NCBI RefSeq assembly: GCF_015832195.1
Contig: NC_052017.1
Location: 79,423,801 to 79,487,800 of the forward strand
DNA from: Motacilla alba alba
Taxonomy: Eukaryota > Chordata > Aves > Passeriformes > Motacillidae
Length of the DNA stretch: 64,000 nucleotides
Reading direction: 5' to 3'
This document shows, piece after piece, positions 38,001 through 51,000 of the stretch. The position numbers and the translations under genes are program-made. The notes under the pieces were generated by a model. It searched no databases. It saw nothing but the letters and a program-made list of their open reading frames with translations, and had not been told where the DNA came from. Positions within the stretch are counted from its first letter, which is position 1; each line of letters opens with the position of its first letter.

Positions 38001-39187
38001 GTTATGCTCTCTCAGTAAACAGGACACACTGGAATTTGGTATCTAAACTTTATCCTATGATCAGCTTAGACAGGCTTGTAAATTTTTTTGTTGTTGTTAC
38101 ACTGTGCCCTACCCTTCCTTCAGGAAAACTTTCAAACTTCTCCCTCTGTTGATGATTAGTGCTTTCTGTGGGAAGCTGGGTAGGTCCTCAGAAGTTAGTG
38201 CAGTTGGAAGAGGAAAAGCTTTTCCTTCTGCAGAGCCTAGGAGATTTGGTCCTACAGAATATGGGAAGCTGCCTTGCAGCAAGTTGGGGAGCTCATAAGA
38301 ATAAAACAGACCTCCCAAGGCCCCATAAGAAAAAAACAGGTACAATGTGAGCTTTCTTGCTTTGAGATTTGGCTCAGACAAGCGACACTAAGTTGCTTTC
38401 TTTTGTCTTGTCTGCTTGTTTTCTTTGCTCCTCAAGATTGCCTGGCAGCACATCCCTCACCAAGGGACTCCTGGCAACCCCTGGACCTTTTTCCAAAACC
38501 CCATGCCTTGCTTTTACTCCTCTTTCTTGTGCCTTCAAAATCTTAATTCATTGTGTTCCCATTCCTCCAAGTCATGGTCTAGCGCGTAATCTCAGTGTGT
38601 ACTTTGGCAGGGCTGCTGTGATATCGACTGCTGTTCTCCTGTGGAGGAAAATACCAAAAATGTAAAGTCATTAAGTTATGCAAGCAAGATTTTGAATAAA
38701 TGAATGTATGCAAAGTGGGTTGAATGACTGTTGATTTAGTGTTACGATGTGGATTTTTGTGGTCAAGGTCTTGACTTTCTTTTATTGATCACTCACTTTT
38801 GGGACAAGGATAGTCGCTGAACAAAGAATATATTTGAACAACCTTTGCATGTGATTAATGTGTGCTTGGAATAATTTGCAATGAAGTGCTTCAATATGTA
38901 TCCATACCAAGTGTTATTTTTAGAGCCTGTGTTAAAATGGCCTTAAGCTTGCTCATATATAAATTCTAAGGAAATAATGAAAAAGAAAACAAAACAATGA
39001 AAATTAGCTGATCTTGAGTAAGTACTACGCAGTTCACTTGTGCTCAATATTGTTTTCAGAATCATCATGGAAGTCTGAATGATATAGATGTTAGAATTAC
39101 AATGTCTATAACATCATGGTCAGCCCAGCTTCCCCCCATACCCTTTACTATTGAAAGAGTGTGATATAAATCAATAATCAGGATAGC
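32034..39187. other. Unique AT-rich noncoding DNA
   Basis: About 7.1 kb with no recognised gene or transposon. It includes the near-palindrome TGCATTTAATGCA at 33997-34009 followed at once by a TTAATTA core, an 8-bp tandem repeat (AAGTAATT) near 34791-34806, and an A/T-rich run at about 37280-37306. A 132-codon minus-strand frame at 36873-37271 is the longest here and shows no family motif. Confidence 0.65.
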
Positions 39188-39253
39188 TTGTGGGAGTTGG
39201 ACTTGATGATCCCTGTGGGTCCCTTCCAACTCAGCTCATTCTGTGATTCTGCG
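39188..39253 (+). mobile_element. CR1 LINE 3' terminus, plus strand
   Basis: A very short copy with only the last ~65 bp: GGGAGTTGGACTTGATGATC, then GGTCCCTTCCAACTC and the terminal octamers ATTCTGTGATTCTG. The core words are well kept despite the small size. Confidence 0.85.
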
Positions 39254-39314
39254 AAAAGAGTGGCAAGCGTAGAAAGGCATCTGGAAAAGTGAATATCTGC
39301 AGTATCCTCAAACC

Positions 39315-39334
39315 TAAGGAAAAGCTTTTCCTTA
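39315..39334. repeat. 20-bp perfect palindrome
   Basis: TAAGGAAAAGCTTTTCCTTA reads the same on both strands with no spacer and has AAGCTT at its centre. A second GGAAAGCTTTGG follows about 15 bp downstream. Likely chance or a local mutation product; a dimeric protein site is possible. Confidence 0.95.
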
Positions 39335-40289
39335 AACAGGGGAAAGCTTTGGTGGAGCCAAAAGTTTGAGCTTCAGATGGAAACCAGAAGTGAGACTTCG
39401 CATTCCGTTTTTGAAGTCAGGTTCAAATTTCTGTAATTCTTCTATTACAAGTTTGTTTACTCCCATCCGCTATAAGACTTTTTTGCAACTGTTATCTTTA
39501 CATGGAAGTGATCAAGAACTTTATTACTGAGTTTATTTTAAGAGCACTACTTGTAACAACTTTCTTCATTATAAGATATTAAAATACTTTTCAGCATACT
39601 TTTGAGCATGATCAACTGGCATCCTATATTTTAGCTGTTCATTTAATGTTTATATGCAAGAATACATATAATGTGCATCTAAAGCACTCAGCAGTCTCAT
39701 TTATTGGGAGCATTTGTTTCCAGACAGGAAAAAGAATTATGCTTTTCCTAATAAGGAAAAATCCTTTGCTCTTAATTTATTGTCTTGTAGAGGTCTGGCA
39801 AAATTTTGTGTTCTTCTGCATGTATTTCAGCTCTGAGTGTCTTCTCTTTCCTCCCATATAAGCTGAACAGACATACTATGGTAGATTTTTAAGCATAATT
39901 CTGTTGCGATATCCCAGCTGGTGAACTTCTGCTAACAATCCTTCCTGTTTATCTTCTGTGTCTGTGTTTTATTCACCCTCATATAGAGTAACTCAGAAGG
40001 AAAACCCTTCTTGCTGCCAGATATTTCTTGTGGGTGATACTGCATTCTCCTTTTTGCGTTCTTACTCTCTATATTTTTTCTGACTGTCAAGAGAATTCTT
40101 TGAAGCAACTTACTTAACGTATGTCTTAAGCTGTTATGGATTGATTACATTTTTAAAATTTTTGTTTGCTTGTCTTTTTCATCAGCAGTGCCTCCAAAAG
40201 TTCTCATGCTAAAATTGGTAGAGTTCTACCTGTGGCAGAATGTGTTGTGCTGGGCTGGTAAAGAGTATTTCTTCAGTCCTTTGTCAGTG

Positions 40290-40308
40290 TTTTTTTTTTT
40301 TTTTTTTT
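40290..40308. repeat. Poly(T) run
   Basis: Nineteen consecutive T bases. No recognisable retrocopy lies on either side, so a processed-gene poly(A) tail is not supported. Confidence 0.95.
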
Positions 40309-40676
40309 GTGTCCCACCCTTTAGTAGTTGTCTCATACTTGAGAGTTTCTTTGGCATTGCTGCATTCCCTGTCACGCAGGGAGAATGAGGTTTGAAGTGC
40401 TGCTATCATCATCATCCATACAAGTTTCACGGGATGTGGCAAGGTGGGTTGTCCTGGAGAATCCCATTTCACAAGGCTGACTGTGTTTTAGACTACCCAG
40501 GGGAGAAACACTAGACCTTGTGTCCCTGAAAAACACATAAATAAAACTTATAAATTCGTAATCTTAAATACTTGAAGCAGGCTTCCCCCACATGCCCCCA
40601 GGTTTAAGAAAAAGAGCATTATAAGAAATCCTCAGATGCTAAGCAGTCCCTCTAGATATACCGCCTCCTTTTGTCT

Positions 40677-40786
40677 CCTTTGTCTTTTGGAAAGCAATAC
40701 ATTTTCATCTTCTGTTTCCTTTCCTCTTGTTCCTTTATCTTTTGGAAAACAATACATTTTCACCTTCTGTTTCCTTTTCTTTTGTT
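40677..40786. repeat. 55-bp tandem duplication, two copies
   Basis: Copy one is 40677-40731 and copy two 40732-40786, each exactly 55 bp, pyrimidine-rich and containing CAATACATTTTCA. They differ at about five positions, roughly 91% identity, with no indel. As 55 is not a multiple of three the duplication would shift any reading frame, which argues against a coding role. Confidence 0.93.
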
Positions 40787-41414
40787 ACATAATTTTTTTT
40801 TTTTCTTTTTCCTTGGTAAGTCAAGAGCTTGGATACTCAGCAAATTAGAAAATGCTGGTTTTCTCTTGTGGCTTTCTTAGTGCTGCTCTGTGACCACGAG
40901 GCTTGGTATGGCATTCATTTGGTATTTGGTTGAAGATGTAGCTAGCCCTAAAAGAGTGCATTCTAGATTCAGCTTGTTCAGCATATAAAGTTCTTCCATT
41001 GGAGTATTGGAATGACCAGATAATCGAAGGTGGCAGAGAGCCATCAGTAGTAATGATTAGCTTTGTACGGTGATGAAATTCTTATAGCCAAGAGGAGTGG
41101 AAACAGCTGCCTTCTTTCAGTACCTTGTCTCAACTAAAACACAGGAGCTGCAATGAGAGAGCTAGTTCCTGAAACTAAAGCATAGGCTGTTCAATTTTCA
41201 ATTTTAAGAAAAAAATTGCTATAGAGGGTAAAGGTTGGAGTGCTTGTCTGCTACCTGAATGTATGAATATAATTCAAAAATTGTTGTGGGCTGAGAGGTT
41301 GTTCAGGATAAATGCTAGGAAAAATACTTGCCCTTGTGGAAAGCTGTAAGTCCATAATTTGAGGGTTTATGTACGGCAGAGGTAATAGCTCAGAGAAGGA
41401 ACAGGCTCACGTTG

Positions 41415-41820
41415 TCATAGAATCACAGGATGGTTTGGGTTGAAAGGAACCTTAAAGATCATCCAGTTCCAAACCCCTGCCAGGGGTACAGGCACCTTGC
41501 TCAGAGCTTAATCCAGCTTGGCCTTGAACATTTAGAGGGAAGGGGCATCCACAGCTTCTCTGACAACCTGTTCCAGTGCCTCACCACCCTCACAGTAAAG
41601 AATTTTTTTCCTAATGTCTAATCTAAATCTGCCCTCTTTCCTTTTAAAACTATTGCCTTTTTTCAATCCCTACAGAAATTGCTGTAAGGCCTACCTCCCT
41701 CTTTATTGTAAGCCATTCAATAGATGGCTGCAGTAAGGTTTTCCTTGAGCCTTCTCCTATCTGGGCTGAATCACACAATTCTCTCAGCACTTCTTCATAG
41801 GGAAGTTGATCATTATGAGA
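41415..41820 (-). mobile_element. CR1 LINE 3' part, minus strand
   Basis: The left edge reads TCATAGAATCACAGGATGG, then GGTTGAAAGGAACCTTAAAG, the reverse complement of a CR1 3' terminus with two terminal octamers. The interior includes CCTGTTCCAGTGCCTCACCA and a decayed piece of the ORF C-terminus (YEEVLREL on the minus strand near 41797). It is truncated at about 41820. Frames are broken. Confidence 0.93.
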
Positions 41821-41998
41821 GTATTTGACCAATTTTGGATGCTAATGGTCTTGGCAAAAGCTTTTTTTTCTCAAATAGTGAATGAAATAGGCTGATCAAC
41901 TGTACTAAGTTTAATTTCCTTTTTACAAATATTATAGCAACAAAATCCATAATTGCACACAATTTAAATATACATTTATTTAAATTAAAACATTTTAG

Positions 41999-42020
41999 AT
42001 ATATATTTTAAAATATATAT
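41999..42020. repeat. 22-bp A/T-only perfect palindrome
   Basis: An alternating AT arm, a TTTTAAAA centre and a complementary alternating arm pair perfectly over 11 bp per side. The simple composition makes chance origin likely. Confidence 0.9.
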
Positions 42021-45000
42021 ACACTTGCCAAGCAAAAAATTCAAGTAATATCAATGGGAGATCTTATTTTAGAAAACTAATTATCTAGAGTACATATTTG
42101 TAAAGAACTGCAGAGCTAATTTTATTTTTTAATTTATGTTGTTAAAAGAAAAAAACTGGAAGGAGAAAGCAAAGGCTTAATAGTATATTGTAATTTACTT
42201 TTTTTTAATTGTATAAGCCTCTGCCTTTTAATTTATTCATGATATTAAGCACAGTAGCTTTGGCCATGATCAGAAGGAAATCTGATTATGTGAAAACAGG
42301 GTCTAAACATTATGCTCTAAGTCATCCTAAAATCTCTCCCTCTTAGCAAGCCATCCTTGTGCTATTGCTCAATGTTGCCATGGAGTTTGGTTGTTGAAGA
42401 AGCAAAGTAATGTAAAAAAAGAACAGACAGCCAAGTGAAGCCCAAACATTAAGTGAAACCTGTTGCGCACTGTGGATGGTGGCCATGCTGGGCTTCCAAA
42501 CAGAGTCCTGCTGTACCAGCATTTATATGGCTGAGAAATTCTCCCTCTGGCCAAAACAGGAGAAAAACGGGGTGGTTGAGTTTTTCTCCCCCAGCAGTCT
42601 TTTACTGTAAGTTCCCCAATTTTCAAAATATTTTTTTTCTCAAAGTTTTTCAAACTCTTTGGAAGCAATTGAAAATAAGGGCATCTGTTTCTTGACAGAC
42701 TGACATGGTTGGTTGAAATAGTGCAAATTTACTGCATAACTGAAACAGAACAGGGGAGGGAATCCCTGCCAAATTGTACTCAGGCTGGGGCCCTCAACTG
42801 CTTTGAAACAATTTCCCTCCTTTTTCCACTTCTCTTTTTTTTTCAGTGATGCTTTTATGAATTAATGGTGCATGTGTGATGCTTTTATCCTATTAGTACT
42901 GCATATGCATACTGCAAATGTCAGCTTAGGTGGCAAGGCCAGAGGAACAGTATGCTTTAGTTCAGTGTTTTTTGCCACACTGTCCTGTCTAAAGGGGGCA
43001 AAAGAATCTGCAACCATCCAATTTGTTTCTGTTTTTATATTCTGTAAATATGTGCCAGATGAAAAGCTGAAATTGTGGTTCTCATTCAAAATAATTGCCT
43101 TGGAGAGGCAGTTTTATTTTGTGCTAAAATGTGCATCTTACAACAGGTATTCCTTTTGTGGAAGCTTCAAAATAACATGATGACATTTAAACCAACAGAA
43201 TATATGAAATTGAAAGAATGTTACTCTTAATATTCCTTTTTTTCTTCCCCTCCCTCCCGCTTTGAAATGAATGAGTGTGACTGTGCCCTTCTGTACACAC
43301 ATCTGGTTCAGGATTGAGCTTGTCAGTTCAAAATTTGAATTTTAAACACTATTCTTCTGCCTTCCAAAGTGCTGTTGTAAACCTGCAGCTTCTTCATTAG
43401 GATTGACTCTGATATATGTCAGAGTACTGCGCTTTTTTAAATATCAGTCAGAAATTGATGCAAAGTATCCATATTTGTTAGGGTCCTTACTAAGTCTCCT
43501 ACACAGAGTTTAAAAAATGCTGCTAGCAAATTCTTCCATTGATCACTTTTAATTAAGTAATAGTTGTGTATTCCCTTCTCCAGCCTCCTAGAACATCCTA
43601 CATCACTCTTTCTTCTTTATATAATCATAAATATTAGTTTCTTCATCTGTTTTGGGCCTCCCAACTGAAAGAAAATTCCAAATTCATTCCAAATTCATTC
43701 AAAAATGAACTGGAGGTAAACTTCCAGTATATCCACTGGAATTTTAATATTATGGCAATGAGATGCCTTTTTAGCAGTGTCCATCTAGTCCAGTTACCAT
43801 CTGGCATAGTGACACAGAACATAAAAATTGCTTTTGTAATAAAGGAAACCTGATTGCTGGGGAATTTTTCTTTTTGATTTTGAAATTTTCTTTGATACTA
43901 GTTTCTATTCTTTCTAAATTTCCTGGGAGAGAATTTGGCTGTGTCTTGCATGTTTGTGTAGTATCCAAGTGAGAGGCAGTTTAAAGATCCAAGTTTGGCT
44001 ACTCTTGTGATAGGAACAATTTTGTCCAGCATTTGTAGTGACATCTCTCCTCACACTGGCGCAGAAATTTACACAAAGCAAATTATTCTTAAGACGTGTT
44101 AAAAATCTGAGATACTTGCTTTTTGTTTGTTAGAATTCTGTGCCAAGCTTTAAGGTGTATTTTTGATTTGCAGAAAAGAGACTTGTGCTAATTCATGAAT
44201 AATTGTGAGTTCATAATTTACCTCAGTGGATGCAATACATATGACCAATCTTTTGAAGTTCCAGTATTATTTTTGCTTTGTCTGTGGTCTGTCCCTGTGC
44301 GTTCATGTGTCATGTCAGTCCCCCACCAGTTTTCACTAGAGATGTATTCTTTTTGGGCATGGGTTTTCAGTGCCTTATTTTGAACTTAGGGTAGGAGTAT
44401 TCAAGAATATTTTACATCTCTTGTGTCTCAAAGTGCAGATCTAGGCATTCTTCTTTTTACATTATTTTTACTTCTACCTGGAACTATTGCAGGAAACCCG
44501 TGGTAAAGTTTATTCTGCATGTGAACAGTAAAAATCAGTGCCTAGTGTAAGTGCTGTTTTCACTGCAGCTAAAGAAAATTATTACTTTATCTGCCTGAAG
44601 TGTCATAAACTCCTGTTGTTTAGAGGTGATTCTCACCATGGCCTTGTAGACGTAAAAGCTTAACCAGCGCTCAAGTAATTCTCTTGATGTCAACATACTT
44701 CAGCTTGTCAGCTGCCTGCCTCACCGCATTTTGAGTTACAGCATTGTAATCATTACTGCATTAAATCAAAGCTCTGAGCCACCCTTGCAAATGGAGGTTG
44801 ATAGGTACTCTGTTGTGAGTGAGAACGTGTGCCTTCAGCATCAGGCAGCAAGAGAGCAGGGAAATTAAAACTGGGAGAGGGAAAGATAAGTAAGTGGAAA
44901 TGCAAGAGGAAAGTAGAAGAGAAGGTTGTTTAGCCTTCAGCAGTAATCAGTGAGTTATTATTTTAATTTGTAAAAAAATTAAATTGCTTGAGTGTGTGTA

Positions 45001-48000
45001 CTGCAGACCTGCAGTTCAAATTGCTTTGTCAGAGTCTTAAATTCAGCATTATTAAGAAAGTAACTTTGTGTGTAGCATTATCATGTGCTCACATTTTTAT
45101 TTTTACCTGTAATTTCATAAGATTTTTATTCCCTAGCAGAACCAGTGTAGGATGTTATGCACTGAGCAGAGTATTTCTAATCTCATGGAATAAATTCATA
45201 GACGGTTTTGGAAAAGGCTGAAATACAAATTTATTCAAATTAGCTTAGTGAAGCAAATTTTAGGGGTTTGCTGGAAAGAGAACATCATGTACATCAGAGA
45301 AGCAAATTATGTATCTGATTATTTGAGAATTTGCATAGAAATAAGAAATTATGCAGAAATCAAAACTTAATGTTCATTGGAGTTTGGACAAGGGCAGTAA
45401 AGAGACTTGGAGTTACACAAAGTAGAAAATGAAGGCAAAATATCTGACATTCTCTACTTCAATTGAGATTATGTCCAAAGAAATTTTTTTTTTCTTTTCT
45501 TTCCCTCTCTCCTTTTGCATATGCCTTTGGAAGGGATCATTGCTACCCATTGTATGTGAGACACTGCCTTTAAATATGTTTGATAGTACTGGGTATATTA
45601 AGATCCATAACACTGATTGATTTTGAAGTTAGCTTTTTAATGCAATGCTTTCCTGAAATATTTGTTTGTGCTTGCACCAATAAGCAACGCTTAAGTGGAC
45701 TTTAACATAAGTAGAACATCATGTCTGTTTTTCTTGAACCACAGCTCACGGATAAAATTTATGCTAAAGTGTAATAAAGTTGTTAGCCTATAAAAAGTAT
45801 CTATAGTTATGTAAGACATGGATATCATGTATTCTCTTACCCACTTGTAGTCAGAAAATAAGAGAGTAGTGCCAAAGTAATTTTAAAGCCACCCACCAGC
45901 AAAGAACCATCATACTACTGCATATAATACCAGTGAAATGTTTTGGAAAAAGAATACTAAAGTCAAAGCAGAAATTATTTTGTACCTTGCTTATGCCATT
46001 CCAAATGAAATGAATGGCATGGTTCTTGCCTTTGAGTTTCACGAGAGAAAAATTAAACAGGCTCTGAACAAATTTTAATCAGGCTGAAATTTAGTTCTTG
46101 GGCTAAGTATAAATTGTGTTAATACTTTTCTTATTTTAGAAACCACTTCATGTCTTGTTACAGGATGTGCCTTTACTTAAAGATGTAAGGTGATGTTACA
46201 GACGTTAGATAAGCCTATGCCTAAAGAGAACCGATGTAGAAGACGGTGCAAAAGTGAAGGGAGAGGCATTAATTGCTAAAATGTTGAGGAATTCTGTGGA
46301 AAGGTTTATAGGAAAGGCAAATGCACCTGGGCTTTGAATAAGGTAAACAAAATATTTTAATTAGAAAGAGGGATAATGAAGTAATGAGGTATTTAGAAAA
46401 GCAATGCATGCTCTCAGTACTTCAGAACTATTGTGAAATAAATGTAGGAGTGTTAAAAAGGTAAGCATCACATCTGAAAAAAAAAACTAACAAAAAACCA
46501 ATGAAGATATGAAGATAAGATATGATAGGCAGGTCTATGTTTAAGCAGTCTTGTTGAAATGAAAAACAAATGACATTGTAGTGATGCTGTGAAGCAGATC
46601 TAAAAGGCAGCCCTGAATCTCCACACTGCAGGGACTTGGGACATTGTAGATCAGCTTGTTGTGGTGAAGATATAAATAGGCTTGGTCATCCCCACTGGTG
46701 AAAACCTTACAAGGAAATTTTATCTGAAAGCCTTTGAGGATCTTTCTTGTCTCTGTGAAGCATCTGACAAATGACTCATTAAACAAATCAAATTAACCCT
46801 TTGTGTTAAGGATAACTTTAAAATGTTTTAGTCATCTTGGGAGAGAAGGAAAATTTATCAGATCTGAGGATGAGGCACAATTCACAAGCTCAGAACCAGG
46901 GCAACAGAGATAGTAAAAGGGCATTGTGCAACTAATTACGGACTATTAGCCTACAACATGGTAATGGACTTCTTCATGAAGCAAATTGATGACATTGATG
47001 CAGCTAAATCATGGAAAAGTAAACAACTGCAGTTCACAAACACAGGTTTGTAGCAGACAGAACATGGGATAGCCACGGAATAAGAAATTGTCAATTAAAG
47101 ATCAAAAGCAGACAGGATTGCATTTATGCCCCAACAAGGAGGAAGGGGAAATAAAACAAAGAAGCTAACAAACACAAACGAGCTCTATAAATACAATGAA
47201 GTGATAATAGAGAAACATTTCTAAAAACAGGAAATCATTTCTTGTAACAAGTAAAATAAATAATTAGATTTCATTTCATTCCATTTACAGAGCAGAAGTA
47301 TAATTTTGTGGTAATTAGAATCCCAAACAGCAGAAAATATTTCTTTCCCAGCCAAGCTTCTTTCCTTGTAAGGTATATACTAGGTACCTTGGAAAATGGA
47401 TTTTTGTGCAAATTACGTGACTCATCTATATCCCGAGGGAGTAAAAGAAGGTGGAGAAAGAAAATTATTTCTTTTTATCAGTCTTAGTAATAGAGGAAAG
47501 GGAAATACTACCATTGCACTAAGCAAGCTAGAAAAGTGATTCCTTGTAGCCAGCTGAAATAGCATTACTGCACATAGCATTTCACTAGATCTGCCTTGCA
47601 ACTGTGTGCAAGTGCTAAATGTTTCCAAAAGGTTAAATCAAAGCACTAGACTTTGCAGTTGTTAATTATTTCCATTGAGAAGATACTTAGAGATTAAATA
47701 TTCCTTGAAGATGAATACATGAAAACTAGCATGCTTTTAGTAAATGTAAATGGGGTTCTCACTGCATAGTGAATGGAAATGGGGCCTGTCTACCCAGCAT
47801 ACCAGAGCTCAGCATTTCCTTGAGAAAATATTTAGCATATTGAACATTTTGGAATTGAAATAGTTTCAAAGCTTTTGTGAAAGTGTTTCTTATTCACTGT
47901 TGGAGGCACAAAGACAAATCCCCACTCTTCAGTGATTTTCTCCAACTTCAGTGTCTGTGGATCCTTTGCAGTGAAAGGATATGAGTCAATATGGCAAGGT

Positions 48001-51000
48001 CATCTTTTATGGCTTCTATTCCTTCTCTGATTTGTCTTTCAATCTCTGTTTAACAGCCTATGAATTGAATTCAGATGCTGCATTTCTCAACAGCATCCTG
48101 CTTCAGCTCTGTCCTCAATAGGGAGGCACTTTTCTGTATCTCTGTGTGTCAGCTCTGGTGGAAATCTTGCCTTGTTTATTGACTTAATCAGTCCTGCTCT
48201 CTGCCTGCTCTTGTTAGCATTGTTCAAAAAGACTGGCTGCTGTCACTTGTAATTTCATTACTTCTCTGTGTCTTGTGACAATCTGTTGACCACACTAAGC
48301 ACAAGTCACCTCACAGCAGTAATAAGTGCTGTATTACTCCAGTAATTTGGCATATGGTTTCCAACTGGACATGACAAACTGCCCAAGTGGACTCCTTAAC
48401 AGTTCTGCAATCTCTGGACTGCTAGATTTTCACCCAAAATTTACTCAGTAAGCACCTCCTTTAAATTAATAAAGTACAATTTCAGATACAGAAGGATATG
48501 CATTTCTATCCAGTAATGTTTTTATCTTCATATCTTTTGAAGAAATTGAGATTATAAGTGTTGAAATACTAGACATCATTAATATTCTCCTGATCTTTGC
48601 CAATATGTATTAGTTAGTTGTTTTCAAGTGAACTATGTATTGTTTTTCTTGAGCTCAAATAACACAGATTTCCATGAGATCCAGTTGCTGTTACTCATGC
48701 TGAACGTAACCTTTACTCTTACAGCCATGTACAGCAATGTTTTTGTGATCATTATGTTCTATAAATATAATGCACAGTTTAGAATTAGTGTAGAAATATG
48801 TGGATGAAGTTCAGACAATATTTGTGAGACTTTTAACTCTGCACATAACAATACCTGTCTCTATTGGAGGAAAAACTGGAAATCGTCTGGAAAAACTGCT
48901 GCTCCCTACAGGTGCACATTTTCAGATAAAGGGCATTTTAAAAAATATACATTATATGAAGGATTTCTAAACTTGTGTGGTACTTTGTCAATTCACAGAA
49001 TCACAGAATTCTCTATTTAAAATAAAATATATAGTAAGTTTTACAGTAAAATCTGGTTTCTGTGGAAGAATTTCTTCAGAAGGCTTTTGCACAATTTGCA
49101 GTACATTGTGGTATTTATGTTTTTCTAAAATAGCTGCTTTGTGTTGCTTTTGAAGGTCAGCATTAAAGAAAATATTTAAAAAACACTTCTCCTTTTTCCA
49201 GTATAGCAATTTTTGTATGGACTTTCCTGAAATTATCTTTTCTATTCAAGGTAGTCTGTCTATCCAGCTGATCTCTAGGGTAGTGGTTGTAAAGGATAAG
49301 GAAGCACTGTTAATGCCAATAAGCAAGCAAAAGAATGGTAAAATACCTGTGCTTTATCTTTTTCTTAAGTCACAATAAAAAAAGGAAAGTGTTTTGAGGC
49401 AGAACACTATAGTGTTGCACTGCAAATTGTGTTCAGTTAAGAAAAATAATAATACTGCAAATCTGTAAATGCTTTGCAAAACAGGTACACAGGAATTTTT
49501 AAAGCCTAGATTTTTGATAAAATTTCATTGCATCTACTCATCTTTGTCGTATATCATCTTGGGTATGTGTCTGTTGAGATACCTGATTTCATACTTTAAA
49601 CTGTAAAAGGAAAAAATTCAAGAGATAATTTGTACAGTACAAATTCCATAGCTGTGAAAATCATTATAGTTTTACTTCAATAAATGATTTCTTTTTATTT
49701 ATACTGAGATATCTGCTGTGGGCAAGAGGAGAGTTCCATTGTAAACAGAATAATTGAAAGTGCTGATAATGGTGCTGAAATGGTGTTTTATTTTCAGTCC
49801 AGCAGTTTAGATCCAGCTGACCATCATTTATCAGTTGGTAGATGCTGGTGAATGCATGTGTAAGGCAGTACAGAGGAGGAAGCAGATTGTGCACCACTGT
49901 TGATCCTGATGCATCTCTCTTACAATCTTGTTCAAGAGGCCACGGGTTCACTGACAGTAGGCAGCACAGTTTTCACACCCAGTGAATACTGTGCCTTCCT
50001 TTTTACTGGATGTGGCCTATTTCACATAGCCAGAAGCTTGGTAATACAGCTGGAGTTTTAAGGAGAAACAAAGAAGAGTCTGGTTTTCTACAATCTGCCA
50101 TGTAATTTATGTGGGCCTCATTGCTTTACTGCTCAGACAATTATTATTTTTAGTAAAAAAAAATTCTTCATTCAAATAGTCAAGCAAAACCTCACTTCTG
50201 AGGAAACCTTTGGTATTACTACCAATTTGAATCTGTATTCTCAATAACATGGTGTAATCAGTTTGTTATTTGCACTCTCTGTAAATATAACTTATCTTAA
50301 ATGTGCGATGTAAAAGTAGAATTTTAATCTGTTTTCCTGCAGATTTCTTGGTTTGGATCTTAGTCCACTCCTAATTTCAAGAGTTATCCTAATTTTGATT
50401 TTTTAAAAATTATATACATCATCCTGCAATATGTGACTTAAAAGCAGTTATACCTGAACACAAAAATAAAACATGGACTGTGAAGTTGTGTCAAGGATTT
50501 TTTGTACAGAAAGAAAGTTCAGTTCACATCCACCAGCTCAAATAGAGCTTAATATTGTGTGATTGTTGCAGTCAGAGAGCTTGTCTAATGTGACAGACTG
50601 ATGGCACTTTGCCTTGTCACTGCTGAACAGCAGCCCCTCTGAAGGAAGCAACTTTAGTTCACTCAGTGAGTGCTCTGGCCACATTTCATTGCTACCTGCC
50701 AGTAATTCTGAGTAATTTGTTGGCCACTTCTTAGATTCTTGGGTCACAGAGTGTTTGCGAATATTTTTTTGCTTCCTTTTGTTGTACTTGCAACAACCAG
50801 CATTTGTTGGTAGGTCATGGATCTTCTATGCTATTATTGCATGCCTAAATAAGAAAGTGAAAAATAATTTTGTTTTAACAAAATGATAGATTTTTTGATC
50901 TTTAAAAGTAGATCTTTTTAAGCAACAGAGGTTTAGTAAAATGATTTAGGAAGCAAAGGAAATTTTTTAAAGTATTTTTGTATTTTTCTAAGTATTTTTG

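Larger units (their letters stand above)
39254..41414. other. Unique noncoding DNA
   Basis: Contains a 20-bp perfect palindrome (39315-39334), a T19 run (40290-40308) and a 55-bp tandem duplication (40677-40786), listed separately. No gene recognised; short hydrophobic frames across the T-rich duplication are composition effects. Confidence 0.65.

Noticed and set aside
41290..41335. Weak resemblance to the CR1 phrase around GTTCAGGATAAATGCTAGG
   Set aside because: Only about 45 bp, low identity and no adjoining CR1 landmarks.
46140..47250. Purine-rich stretch as a decayed retroviral interior
   Set aside because: No retroviral motif could be found in any frame; composition alone is not evidence.
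48992..49010. Two CACAGAAT-like units resembling a CR1 terminus
   Set aside because: No CR1 body follows on either side; about 20 bp is too little to call an element.
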